From NCBI GenBank assembly GCA_003576535.1, contig QXCQ01000209.1, positions 118,916-181,865 of the forward strand: DNA of 62,950 nucleotides, in the 5' to 3' direction. The position numbers were made by a program, and so were the translations under genes. Positions within the stretch are counted from its first letter, which is position 1, and the number at the start of each line of letters is the position of its first letter. The notes beneath the pieces were generated by a model that was given only the letters and a program-made list of their open reading frames with translations, was not told where the DNA came from and ran no database searches. The DNA is from Nakamurella silvestris (GTDB taxonomy: Bacteria; Actinomycetota; Actinomycetes; Mycobacteriales; Nakamurellaceae). Positions 10,252 through 18,637 of the stretch are shown in pieces.

Positions 10252-10585
10252 CTGCTCAGTCTAGGAAAGGCCGGACAGTGGTTTTGCCATCGGTCCTCCG
10301 GAAGCCCGGATCGGCCGATCAGGGCCGGTCCCGACACCGGTCCGGGCCACGCACCGTGATCGGTTCGTATCCATACTCATGCATCGGTCACAGACTGACC
10401 TCGTACACTCATGCGATCACAAGCGCGCAGGTAGTTGATGCGCGCCTTTGTCGTGTGCCCCTCCGGCGGTCTGCGCCGGTGCGGTCCACCCGCAGTACCG
10501 CCCCACCAGCAGTGCCGCGTCACCAGCAGCGCCGTGTCACCCGTCCTGTCCGAATAGCTTGTAGATGAGGTTCATTCCGCCCATG
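10252..10585. other. Divergent promoter region argS / DUF3105
   Basis: About 330 bp lie between the divergent argS and DUF3105 genes. No tRNA, riboswitch or clear operator was recognised. It must contain both promoters, but I cannot point to confident -10/-35 boxes. Confidence 0.4.
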
Positions 10586-11548
10586 ATGGCCAGCGGCAAA
10601 AACGCCAAGAAAAACCGTAAGGCAGTCCCCGTCGTCTCCCGCAAGCAAGGCTTGCCGTGGCTGACCATCGCCGCGGTGGCGGTGATCCTCATCCTCGCCG
10701 GCGGCATCTTCGCCGTGGTCCTGAACAAGGCCGACGAGAACAACGCCAAGGCTGAGAGCCTGGCCGCCTTCCGGCCCAGCGAGAGCAACATGGATCCGTC
10801 GACCCAGATCGAGGGCATCTACGCCGGCGCGAATCCGGAGCTCAAGAACGGGACCCTGGAGTACCCGGACTACAAAGTCGCCATCCACGTGTCCTCCACG
10901 GACCGGGTGGCCTACAACAAGTTCCCGCCGATCGGTGGCCCCCACGACGCTGTCTGGGCCGCCTGCAACGGTGTCGTCTACGACACGCCGGTCCGCAACG
11001 AGAACATGGTGCACCCGCTCGAGCACGGTGCCATCTGGATCGCCTACAACCCGGCGACCATCGCCGCCGGCGACCTGGACAAGCTCAAGGCCCTCGTCGA
11101 GAACAAGTCCTTCATGGTGCTGAGCCCGTACACCGATCTGACCACGCCGATCTCCCTGCAGGCCTGGGCCCACCAGCTGCAGCTGACCTCGGCGAGCGAC
11201 CCACGGATCGAGCAGTTCGTCACCGCCCTGCGCACCAACCAGTTCGTCACCCCGGAGTTCGGTGCCAGCTGCGACCAGCCGTCCTTCGACACGGTGAACC
11301 CGCCGGCCCTGGACACCTCCCCGATCGACACCGCCAGCGCCATCCCGATGGACGGCGGCACCCTCGCCCCCGACACCTCGGAGATGCCGGCCGAGGGCTC
11401 CACCGTCGAGCTGCCGGTCGATCCGTCGGCCAGCGACTCCGCCACCACCCCGGAGACCAGCGGCGCTGCCGATTCCACCACCGAGGACACCGCCACGAGC
11501 ACGGCCGGTTCCACGGCCAAGAGCACTGAGAGCGCACCGACTTCGTGA
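10586..11548 (+). CDS. DUF3105 membrane-anchored protein
   Basis: The protein is 320 aa. A basic N-terminus is followed by one membrane helix (about residues 24-46), an extracellular DUF3105 domain, and a Thr/Ser/Asp-rich tail from about residue 230. The domain core (PPIGGPHDAVWAACNGVVYD, RNENMVHPLEHGAIWIAYNP) keeps clustered His, Cys and Glu that could bind a metal; that is my inference, as the function of DUF3105 is not established. ATG at 10583 or 10565 are alternative starts. The stop overlaps the GTG of the DUF305 gene (GTGA), so the two act together. Confidence 0.88.
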   Translation: MASGKNAKKNRKAVPVVSRKQGLPWLTIAAVAVILILAGGIFAVVLNKADENNAKAESLAAFRPSESNMDPSTQIEGIYAGANPELKNGTLEYPDYKVAIHVSSTDRVAYNKFPPIGGPHDAVWAACNGVVYDTPVRNENMVHPLEHGAIWIAYNPATIAAGDLDKLKALVENKSFMVLSPYTDLTTPISLQAWAHQLQLTSASDPRIEQFVTALRTNQFVTPEFGASCDQPSFDTVNPPALDTSPIDTASAIPMDGGTLAPDTSEMPAEGSTVELPVDPSASDSATTPETSGAADSTTEDTATSTAGSTAKSTESAPTS

Positions 11549-12291
11549 CCGAAAACGTGCAGGCCACACCGCCCCCCAGCATCTTCCAACGCTGGGGGCG
11601 GCGTGGCACCGCCACGGTCCTGACTGCGTGCGCCCTGGTGCTGCTGTTGATCGGCGGCACCGCCGGCCTCGCCCTTGCCCCGTCCGACGACCACCGCGCT
11701 CTGACGGTGCCGTCGAACGATTCGGTCGATGCGGGGTTCCTCCGCGACATGATCACCCACCACGCCCAGGCGATCTCGATGGCCCACGCGGCCCAGGAGA
11801 ACACCGAGGACACTTCCCTGAAGGTCTTCGCCTACGACCTGGAATACAGCCAGACCTCCGAGACCGGCACCATGGTCGGCTGGCTCACCCTGTGGGATCT
11901 GCCGATCAACACCTTCGACACCCCCATGCAGTGGATGGGCGGTACGGGGACCCACTCCGGGATGGCGATGGCACCGGTCACCGACGGCGGGACCACAGCC
12001 GATTCCTCGGTCGGCGCGGACGTGCCGATCATGCCGGGGATGGCCACCAATGCCGAGATGACGAAGTTGAAGGGTCTCAAGGGCAAGGCCTCGGACATCT
12101 TCTTCCTGCAACTGATGATCCGGCACCACCAGGGCGGTGCGCCGATGATGCAGTACGCGGCCGACCGGGCCACGAATGCGGCCGTCCGTCAGCTCGCCCA
12201 GCGGATGTTGAACAACCAGACCAAGGAAATAGCCCAGATGACCGACTGGCTCAAGACCTTCGGCGAGGTTCCGCTCCCGTTCAGCGGTTGA
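11545..12291 (+). CDS. DUF305 family secreted/membrane-anchored protein
   Basis: This 248-aa protein has one N-terminal membrane helix or uncleaved signal (about 24-46) and a ferritin-like four-helix DUF305 domain. The duplicated family motif is clear: FLRDMITHHAQAISMA in the first half and LMIRHHQGGAPMM in the second. Some DUF305 members are copper-binding periplasmic proteins (CopM-like), and the Met/His content (for example GTHSGMAMAP and VPIMPGMAT) would suit that. It is coupled to the DUF3105 gene by a GTGA overlap and is followed by a long hairpin. Confidence 0.9.
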   Translation: MTENVQATPPPSIFQRWGRRGTATVLTACALVLLLIGGTAGLALAPSDDHRALTVPSNDSVDAGFLRDMITHHAQAISMAHAAQENTEDTSLKVFAYDLEYSQTSETGTMVGWLTLWDLPINTFDTPMQWMGGTGTHSGMAMAPVTDGGTTADSSVGADVPIMPGMATNAEMTKLKGLKGKASDIFFLQLMIRHHQGGAPMMQYAADRATNAAVRQLAQRMLNNQTKEIAQMTDWLKTFGEVPLPFSG

Positions 12292-12297
12292 TCCGCC

Positions 12298-12358
12298 TTT
12301 CCCGCGAGTGCCCCTCGCACCCCGGTTCCACGGGGGCGCGAGGGGCACTCGCAGGAAA
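12298..12358 (+). terminator. Long hairpin after the DUF305 gene
   Basis: Arms reading TTTCC-(C/T)-GCGAGTGCCCCTCGC pair almost perfectly over more than 20 bp, with a CCCC/GGGG extension. The site is 6 bp past the DUF305 stop and before tRNA-Arg. It is one of the recurrent long hairpins of this chromosome. Confidence 0.65.
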
Positions 12359-12404
12359 AGTGGTCAAAGCACCGTCGCTCATCGGGTAAAGTTTTCTCCA
12401 GTGC

Positions 12405-12476
12405 GCCCCCGTAGCTCAGGGGATAGAGCACCGCCCTCCGGAGGCGGGTGCGCAGGTTCGAATCCTGCCGGGGGCA
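12405..12476 (+). tRNA. tRNA-Arg (anticodon CCG)
   Basis: The cloverleaf can be written by hand. The acceptor is GCCCCCG/CGGGGGC with discriminator A; the D stem is GCTC/GAGC; the anticodon stem is CCGCC/GGCGG around CTCCGGA, giving CCG; the variable loop is GTGC; the T arm is GCAGG-TTCGAAT-CCTGC. The 3' CCA is not encoded. It reads the CGG arginine codon. Confidence 0.97.
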
Positions 12477-12486
12477 CTGAGATCAA

Positions 12487-12518
12487 GAACCGGCGAGGCC
12501 ATCAGGCCTCGCCGGTTC
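12487..12518 (+). terminator. tRNA-Arg terminator
   Basis: A perfect 14-bp stem (GAACCGGCGAGGCC) with the loop ATCA begins 11 bp after the tRNA and is followed by TGTCGTTTCC. It is a convincing intrinsic terminator. Confidence 0.85.
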
Positions 12519-12598
12519 TGTCGTTTCCGGGGCAGGTCCGAGGGGCGGGAGCGAGCCGGGCGGGGCCATCGCTCCAGGACAAGCAGAGCGCCATGTGG

Positions 12599-12617
12599 TT
12601 AGGATAGGTTTACCTGA
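12599..12617 (+). promoter_or_regulatory. IdeR/DtxR-type iron box
   Basis: TTAGGATAGGTTTACCTGA matches the 19-bp DtxR/IdeR operator consensus (TTAGGTTAGGCTAACCTAA) at 15 of 19 positions. It ends 25 bp before the start codon of the siderophore-interacting protein, where a bound repressor would block transcription when iron is plentiful. Confidence 0.8.
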
Positions 12618-12641
12618 CCAACCTTCCATGGAACGGACACC

Positions 12642-13595
12642 ATGACCTCCGCAGCACCCTCGAGCACCCGGACCGAGCAGTCGGCCGCCCCTTTCGGCAT
12701 CTTCCAGGTGCGGGTCCGTCGGATCGAGGCACTGGGCGAGAACTTCCGACGGTTCACCTTCGAGGGTCCGGATCTGGCCACCTTCGCCGACAACGGCCGG
12801 GACCAGCGGATCAAGCTGATCTTCCCGCTGCCCCGGGTCGGCCTCGACCCGATGCCGACCGGTACCGACTGGTACCAGCAGTGGCGTGAGCTGCCCGCGG
12901 ATCTACGGAACCCGTTGCGCACCTACACGGTTCGCAACGTCCGGAACGAGTCCTCCGAGATCGACGTCGACATCGCCGTGCACGGGCGGGTCGGTGTCGC
13001 CTCGGCCTGGGCGGTCGACGCCGCCGTGGGTGACGAGCTGAAGATCTTCGGTCCGGACAACCGGTTCACCGGGGTGCACGGAGGGGTCGACTTCCTGCCG
13101 CCGAGCGGAACCGGCGGCTTCCTGCTGGCCGGCGACGAAACGGCGCTGCCTGCCATCGCTTCGATCCTGGAACGACTGCCGGCCGACAGCACCGGCGAAG
13201 CTCTGATCGAGGTGGCAGCCGACTCCGACCGCGCGGCGGTCGGGTCCTGTCCCCCGGGCGTGCGTCTGCAGGTCCTCAGCCGTGACGGTGGGCCCAGCGG
13301 CAGTGTTCTGGTGCCGGCGGTCCGGGAGGCAGCGGCGCGACTGCTCCCGACCGTTTCCGGGGCAGCGGTGGAGGTCGAGGACGTCGACATCGAGACAGGT
13401 CTGCTGTGGGAGGTGCCGGCAGACGAGTCCGGCGGTGCCCTCGCCCGGCAGACCGCCTTGTACGCCTGGCTCGCGGGTGAGGCCGGGGTGATCAAGACCC
13501 TGCGCCGCCACCTGGTTTCCGAGCTGGGGATGGACCGACGGTCGGTGGCGTTCATGGGGTACTGGCGTACCGGCCGGGCCGAGAACAACAGCTGA
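12642..13595 (+). CDS. Siderophore-interacting protein (FAD/NAD(P)H ferric-siderophore reductase)
   Basis: This 317-aa flavoprotein family releases iron from siderophores by reduction in the cytoplasm. It has the N-terminal FAD-binding barrel with the RTYTVRNVR motif, the central GDETALPAI motif of the nucleotide-binding half, and the C-terminal MGYWRTGR signature. It stands alone, with no siderophore transporter beside it, but the iron box upstream supports an iron-starvation role. Confidence 0.93.
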   Translation: MTSAAPSSTRTEQSAAPFGIFQVRVRRIEALGENFRRFTFEGPDLATFADNGRDQRIKLIFPLPRVGLDPMPTGTDWYQQWRELPADLRNPLRTYTVRNVRNESSEIDVDIAVHGRVGVASAWAVDAAVGDELKIFGPDNRFTGVHGGVDFLPPSGTGGFLLAGDETALPAIASILERLPADSTGEALIEVAADSDRAAVGSCPPGVRLQVLSRDGGPSGSVLVPAVREAAARLLPTVSGAAVEVEDVDIETGLLWEVPADESGGALARQTALYAWLAGEAGVIKTLRRHLVSELGMDRRSVAFMGYWRTGRAENNS

Positions 13596-13648
13596 TCCAC
13601 CGGGTGGTCGCCGCCCGGTGCGCCTCCGGGACCACGCCGGGTGGTCGC

Positions 13649-14236
13649 CTACCGTGCCGCCCGGGAGCTGTTCGTTCCCACGAACGTGGCCGTCACCCCG
13701 GCGATCATCAGGCCCGCGCACCACACCCACGACATACCGTTGTCCGCAGCCGCGATGCTCCATGCCCATCGCTCGGGTTCGCGGTCCAGTGCCCGTCCGA
13801 AGGTGGAGATCACCAGGCCGGTGCCGGCGGACCACAGTGCGGCGTTTCGTCGCGTGAAAACCGAGTACATCATCGTCAGACCGACGAATGCCAGACAGTT
13901 CCGCGCCGTGGCGGAGCCGTAGTCGGACCAGCCGATGATCTGGACCAGCATGCACATGGCCGCAGGCAGGGAAGCCATGGCAGCAAGGGTCACCGTTTGG
14001 ATCACGCGGACGGAGCGGACCGCGACGAGTTCGGGAGTGGTCCGTAGAGCGATCACGAGACCGGCCGGGGCTGTCACCAGCAACGCCGACATGGGTGCCA
14101 AGGGCACGGCCGCGGCGAAGGGCGGCGACAGGAACACGGGAAGATCTCGACCCGATGCCAGCAGCAGCAGGACCGGAACCAGAAGGCACATCCCCGCTGC
14201 GAGTGTGAGATGCCGAGAATAGAGCCAGTACTTCAC
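13649..14236 (-). CDS. Polytopic membrane protein, ABC transporter second subunit
   Basis: The 195-aa protein has about five or six hydrophobic helices. The start is the GTG overlapping the stop of the upstream permease gene (GTGA), giving VKYWLYSRHL at the N-terminus; a longer open frame upstream is a shadow of that gene. No family is recognised. Translational coupling with the permease and ATPase genes suggests it is the second membrane subunit of the same transporter. Confidence 0.75.
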   Translation of the reverse strand: MKYWLYSRHLTLAAGMCLLVPVLLLLASGRDLPVFLSPPFAAAVPLAPMSALLVTAPAGLVIALRTTPELVAVRSVRVIQTVTLAAMASLPAAMCMLVQIIGWSDYGSATARNCLAFVGLTMMYSVFTRRNAALWSAGTGLVISTFGRALDREPERWAWSIAAADNGMSWVWCAGLMIAGVTATFVGTNSSRAAR

Positions 14237-15456
14237 CGGTCGGTCACGCAGTAGTCGAACTGATGGCGATTGTTGCTGAACCAGCTGCCAAGCTGAGCCG
14301 GAGAATAGCCGTCGACCGCTTGCACGGCCGCCAGCTCTTCCGGATCCTGCACCCTGTTCAGGAGTTCGGAATCCGCGGTACCACCCTTGGACGCGAGCCA
14401 CAGCTCGAACTCGAAGTACTCGTCGGTCACCGGTCTGGGTTGATCCGGGTTTCGGGTGCCGCAGGTCCTGGGTTGGACCGGAAGGAGCCCCATGACCAGG
14501 TCGAGTCGCATGTCCGCATCGGACATCGCGTCACGGTCGGCATGGATGACCCACCCGGCACTCGGGTCGGTGATACCGGTGATGCTCTCCGAGACACGTT
14601 CGGGCAACTCGAGTCCCATGCCGGCGAACTCCTCCCGGATCAGACCGGCCTGGCTCACCAGACCGCCAAGACTCCCCCGATGTTCCTCCCAGACACACAC
14701 CGCGGGTCGACTTCCCGCGCAGGTCAGGCCGGAGGTCCTGGGTTGCACCGGGTATGCGTCCAACTCATCCACCCTCGTGACTGCGAACCAGCTCGCCGCT
14801 CCTAGGACGGCAATCGTCAGGAGCAGCGCCTCGACCGAGATCCTCCGGACGGCAAGGGCACCGACAACGAAGGCTCCGGCAATGCCGAGGGCGATGTTCG
14901 CAACCAGGACATCGCCGGAAACAACAAAATCCGAGGTGCAGCACTCGGGGACCGCACCGGTGAGGTGGCGGATCCACAGTGTGTCCATTGCGGGTGTGAC
15001 GGCAATCCAGAAGTAGCACACCAGCAAACAAGCTGGTACCGCGACAGTTGTCGGCAGGAATCTACCCGCGAGGACACCAAGTCCGGTGCAGAACACGGTG
15101 CCGGCCGCGAAGATCGAAGTGATCGCACCATCGGGCACGAACGGTCCCACATCCGAACCGAGGCCCACGGTGACGCAGGCAGCGATGAAGCACGACATAC
15201 CTGCGAGCGGCACCGCCAGGAAGTTCCAGAAGGCGACCACGACGGAGCGTCTGACCGCCACGTCGATCTGCGTCAGCACATCTCGCAGCCGTGAGGTCTG
15301 CAGTGCGGCACAGACGGCGCACAACGGTCCAGCTATCAGCATGGACATGCTTGCCGCGCCGGTGGCACCGACCGCATAGTTGTTGTAGTAGTAGGGCTTG
15401 ATCACCACGATGGTGAACAACACAGTCAACGGAATGCCGCACAGCGCCCCCGCCAC
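14233..15456 (-). CDS. ABC transporter permease with large soluble C-terminal domain
   Basis: The 407-aa reading starts at a GTG. Six or so membrane helices occupy about residues 1-235, followed by a soluble domain of about 170 residues. The soluble part carries a two-cysteine motif (CAGSRPAVCVWEEHR) of a type seen in actinobacterial ABC permeases, and two copies of PVQPRT-(S/C)-G. In-frame coding appears to extend upstream to about 15490 (SYLFRSWRKP before the GTG), but a TGA and no standard start precede it, so the true start may be a rare CTG or the frame may be damaged. The substrate is unknown. Confidence 0.75.
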   Translation of the reverse strand: MAGALCGIPLTVLFTIVVIKPYYYNNYAVGATGAASMSMLIAGPLCAVCAALQTSRLRDVLTQIDVAVRRSVVVAFWNFLAVPLAGMSCFIAACVTVGLGSDVGPFVPDGAITSIFAAGTVFCTGLGVLAGRFLPTTVAVPACLLVCYFWIAVTPAMDTLWIRHLTGAVPECCTSDFVVSGDVLVANIALGIAGAFVVGALAVRRISVEALLLTIAVLGAASWFAVTRVDELDAYPVQPRTSGLTCAGSRPAVCVWEEHRGSLGGLVSQAGLIREEFAGMGLELPERVSESITGITDPSAGWVIHADRDAMSDADMRLDLVMGLLPVQPRTCGTRNPDQPRPVTDEYFEFELWLASKGGTADSELLNRVQDPEELAAVQAVDGYSPAQLGSWFSNNRHQFDYCVTDR

Positions 15457-15542
15457 GGCGGGCTTCCGCCACGATCGGAACAGGTACGACCATCATCCGG
15501 GCAGGATGCCGATCGCGTGGTCCGGACGGGTCGACGTGGGGA

Positions 15543-16283
15543 TCATTCGGCATCACCCAACACCGATCGATAGGCCGCCTCCGCCCTCGCGTGGGGTCGA
15601 CTCTCGTGTGGTGCGCGAGCCAGGAAATCGGCAACCGAGCCGGTGAACGCGGCTTCCCCACCCGACATGACCACGACGTGATCGGCGATGTCGACCAGAT
15701 CCTCCGTCTGATGGGTCGAGATCACCACGTCCGAGTGCGCCGAGATGCGGGAAACGAGCGCCCTGAACGAACCGCGCTGGGCAGGATCGAGACCGGCTGT
15801 CGGCTCGTCCAACAACAGCAGCTGAGCTCCGTGGACCAGTGCCTGCGCAATTCCGAGGCGACGCAGTTGCCCACCGGAAAGCTCTCGAACCTGCCGATCC
15901 CCGTGAGTGGTCAGGTTCACGTCTGCCATCGCCGGCCCCGCTTGAGCCCAAGCTGCCGCACGAGTGGAACCTTTGAGCCACCCGGCGAACGCAATCTGTT
16001 CACGAACGGTCAGCGATCGCACAGGCTCGATCTGTTGCGGCACCCAGCCGACCTGCGAGCGGTACGCACCCAGATCCTGGCGGCACCCCGACTGGAGGCC
16101 GTTCCAACGCACGGTGCCCGCCCTGGGTCGGTACGCCGAAGCGGCCAAGGACAACAGCGTGGACTTGCCCGCACCGTTGGGCCCCAGCAGCACCGTCACC
16201 CCGGTCTGGAAGTTGACGTCCAGATCTGCCAACACCGGCCTGTTGCGGCGGTACCGGAAACTCACACCCTCGAACTCGAGCAC
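15543..16283 (-). CDS. ABC transporter ATP-binding protein
   Basis: This 246-aa ATPase carries Walker A (LLGPNGAGKSTLL), a Q-loop (VGWVPQQ), the signature LSGGQLRRLGIAQAL, Walker B (QLLLLDEPTAGLD) and a switch His in STHQTED. It resembles the ATPases of multidrug and peptide exporters. The start is taken at the GTG giving VLEFEGVSFRY, with a G-rich ribosome binding site; the longer frame upstream has no domain. It powers the two membrane proteins encoded downstream. Confidence 0.9.
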   Translation of the reverse strand: MLEFEGVSFRYRRNRPVLADLDVNFQTGVTVLLGPNGAGKSTLLSLAASAYRPRAGTVRWNGLQSGCRQDLGAYRSQVGWVPQQIEPVRSLTVREQIAFAGWLKGSTRAAAWAQAGPAMADVNLTTHGDRQVRELSGGQLRRLGIAQALVHGAQLLLLDEPTAGLDPAQRGSFRALVSRISAHSDVVISTHQTEDLVDIADHVVVMSGGEAAFTGSVADFLARAPHESRPHARAEAAYRSVLGDAE

Positions 16284-16749
16284 GCGCCATTGCCCCCCTG
16301 AGCCTTGGAAATCGGGCCGGTATTCGGCCGATTCAGCTCGGAGCAGTATAGGTCGACCGTCGGATCGGAGATCGAGGATGCCGAACAGGGCTGATTCCCG
16401 CCGGTGAAACACTTGTCGTTCCGAAGGTCCCCGAAGGGGCGATCACGCTGACAGTCGAAACCACTGCACGAATCCTCCGGACATCAGGACACAACGCGAC
16501 AGAGCAACGAAATACGACATCTACCCGTATGTCGATATCGGCTCTTCGGTCAACAGCCACCACAGCGGCACGTACAGGAAATCGGTTCATCAACGAACCT
16601 GGTGTCGACGTGGCCAAGCCGTGCGCCCACACCCTCGGCGCGCGTGCCGATGCCGCAGGGGGGACGATCGGGTGGGAGGACCCGGGTGCGGCCCTCCACC
16701 GCCCGTTGGACGCCCTCCGGCGGGCCGGCTCGATCAAGGAGGATCCACT
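16284..16749. other. Divergent intergenic region with a possible operator
   Basis: About 466 bp separate the ABC operon from the acyl-CoA synthetase gene. It contains an inverted repeat CGACAT-N8-ATGTCG at 16515-16534 that could be a regulator site. No gene is convincing here. Confidence 0.35.
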
Positions 16750-18510
16750 GTGCCGAGTTCCAGCTCCAGCGACCGACCCGACGACGAGCGGCCCGGCACG
16801 GGGGTGCCCGGTGGGTCGGGTGCTGCCACCCTGGCCTACCGGAACGCCCGGGACGGTCTGTTGGCAATCGGCCGGGACTACGCTGCGACGGCGGATTTCC
16901 GCTGGCCCGACCTCGGTGACAGCTTCAACTGGGCGATCGACCACTTCGACGCCTTCGCCCGCGGCAACGTCGGCATCGCCCTGTGGATCGTCGAGGAGGA
17001 CGGCCAGGAGACGAAGCTGACCTTCGACGAGATGTCCCGCCGGTCGGATCAGGTCGCCGCCTTCTTCGTCGGGCAGGGCGTCCGGCGGGGTGATCGGGTC
17101 CTGCTGATGCTGGGAAACCAGTACCAGCTGTGGGAGTCGATGCTGGCGGTGATGAAGATCGGCGCGGTGATCATGCCGACGACCACCGCCCTGGGTCCGG
17201 CCGATCTGCAGGACCGGATCGACCGGGGCGGGGCCAGGCATGTGGTCGCCCGCGGCGAGGACACGGCCAAGTTCGACACGGTGACCGGGACGTACACCCG
17301 GATCCGCGTCGGCGACGGACCGGCCGACTGGTCCGATTACGCGCAGGCGTACACCCTCCCGGAGATCCGCACCGCGCACCCGGGCACGGCTCCCGGGGAC
17401 CCGTTGCTGCTCTACTTCACCTCCGGGACCACCAGCCGACCGAAACTGGTGGAGCACACGCAGGTCTCGTACCCCCTCGGCCACTTCACCACGACGTACT
17501 GGATCGGTCTGCGTCCCGGGGACGTGCACCTGAACATCAGCTCCCCGGGCTGGGCCAAACACGCCTGGAGCTGCTTCTTCGCCCCATGGATCGCCGAGGC
17601 CACGATCTTCGTCTACAACTACGGCCGGTTCGACGCCCCCGCCCTGTTGGACCAGATCCGCCGTGCCGAGGTCACCACCTTCTGTGCACCGCCCACGGTC
17701 TGGCGCATGTTGATCAATGCCGACCTCAGCGGCGGACCGGGATCCCTGCGCGAGGTCGTGGCGGCGGGAGAACCGCTGAACCCGGAGGTCATCGACCAGG
17801 TCCAGCAGAAGTGGTCGCTCACCATCCGGGACGGTTTCGGTCAGACGGAGACCACCGCGTCCATCGCGAACACACCGGGCGCACCGCTGAAACCCGGTTC
17901 CATGGGCCGTCCGTTGCCAGGGTGCCCGGTGGTCCTGGTCGACCCGCTGACGGGTGAACCGGCGGAGGAGGGCGAGATCTGCCTGGACCTCTCGGCCGCA
18001 CCGTTGACCCTGATGACCGGCTACCAGTCCGACCCGGAACGCAACGCCGAGGCGATGGCCGGCGGCTACTACCACACCGGTGACGTCGCCTCCCGGGATA
18101 CCGACGGCTACATCACCTACATCGGCCGGACCGACGACGTCTTCAAGGCCTCCGACTACAAGATCAGCCCGTTCGAGCTGGAAAGTGTGCTCATCGAACA
18201 TCCTGCGGTGGTCGAGGCCGCCGTGGTGCCCGCCCCCGACCCGATCCGCCAGGCCGTCCCGAAGGCCTACATCGCCCTGGCGGCGGATTTTCCCGCGAAC
18301 GCCGATACGGCCCTGTCGATCCTCACCTACGCCAAGGAACATCTGGCCCCGTATCTGCGGGTGCGCCGGATCGAGTTCTACGAGCTGCCCAAAACCATCT
18401 CCGGGAAGATCCGGCGGGTCGAGCTGCGCGAGCGCGAGATCGAAGCCGCAGACGGCGCTCTGACCCCGCAGGAGTGGCGCTACGAGGACTTCCCGGAGCT
18501 GCGCGGATAG
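16750..18510 (+). CDS. AMP-forming acyl-CoA synthetase (medium-chain/acetyl-CoA synthetase-like)
   Basis: The 586-aa ANL-superfamily enzyme activates a carboxylic acid to its acyl-CoA via an acyl-adenylate. Motifs in order: P-loop LLYFTSGTTSRPKL, the aromatic-rich acid pocket region with SPGWAKHAWSCFFAPW, DGFGQTETT, YYHTGDVASRDTDGYITYIGR, and the C-terminal catalytic lysine in LPKTISGKIRR. The pattern is closest to ACSM/acetyl-CoA synthetase-like enzymes for acetate to medium-chain acids. The GTG start is preceded by a strong AAGGAGG site. It is followed by a terminator hairpin. Confidence 0.92.
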   Translation: MPSSSSSDRPDDERPGTGVPGGSGAATLAYRNARDGLLAIGRDYAATADFRWPDLGDSFNWAIDHFDAFARGNVGIALWIVEEDGQETKLTFDEMSRRSDQVAAFFVGQGVRRGDRVLLMLGNQYQLWESMLAVMKIGAVIMPTTTALGPADLQDRIDRGGARHVVARGEDTAKFDTVTGTYTRIRVGDGPADWSDYAQAYTLPEIRTAHPGTAPGDPLLLYFTSGTTSRPKLVEHTQVSYPLGHFTTTYWIGLRPGDVHLNISSPGWAKHAWSCFFAPWIAEATIFVYNYGRFDAPALLDQIRRAEVTTFCAPPTVWRMLINADLSGGPGSLREVVAAGEPLNPEVIDQVQQKWSLTIRDGFGQTETTASIANTPGAPLKPGSMGRPLPGCPVVLVDPLTGEPAEEGEICLDLSAAPLTLMTGYQSDPERNAEAMAGGYYHTGDVASRDTDGYITYIGRTDDVFKASDYKISPFELESVLIEHPAVVEAAVVPAPDPIRQAVPKAYIALAADFPANADTALSILTYAKEHLAPYLRVRRIEFYELPKTISGKIRRVELREREIEAADGALTPQEWRYEDFPELRG

Positions 18511-18514
18511 CCGC

Positions 18515-18561
18515 CGAGTGGACTCCCACTCCCCAGTTTCTGGGGGGTGGGAGTCCACTCG
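18515..18561 (+). terminator. Long terminator hairpin after the acyl-CoA synthetase gene
   Basis: CGAGTGGACTCCCACTCCCCAG pairs with its complement with a single mismatch over 22 bp, around a TTT loop. It starts 5 bp past the stop codon. Confidence 0.8.
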
Positions 18562-18637
18562 CGGGGAACAGGGGCCGCTACCCCAGTTGCCCCGAAGCCC
18601 GGAATTCGCCCGGGCAGCTGTGAGAACATCGCTCATC

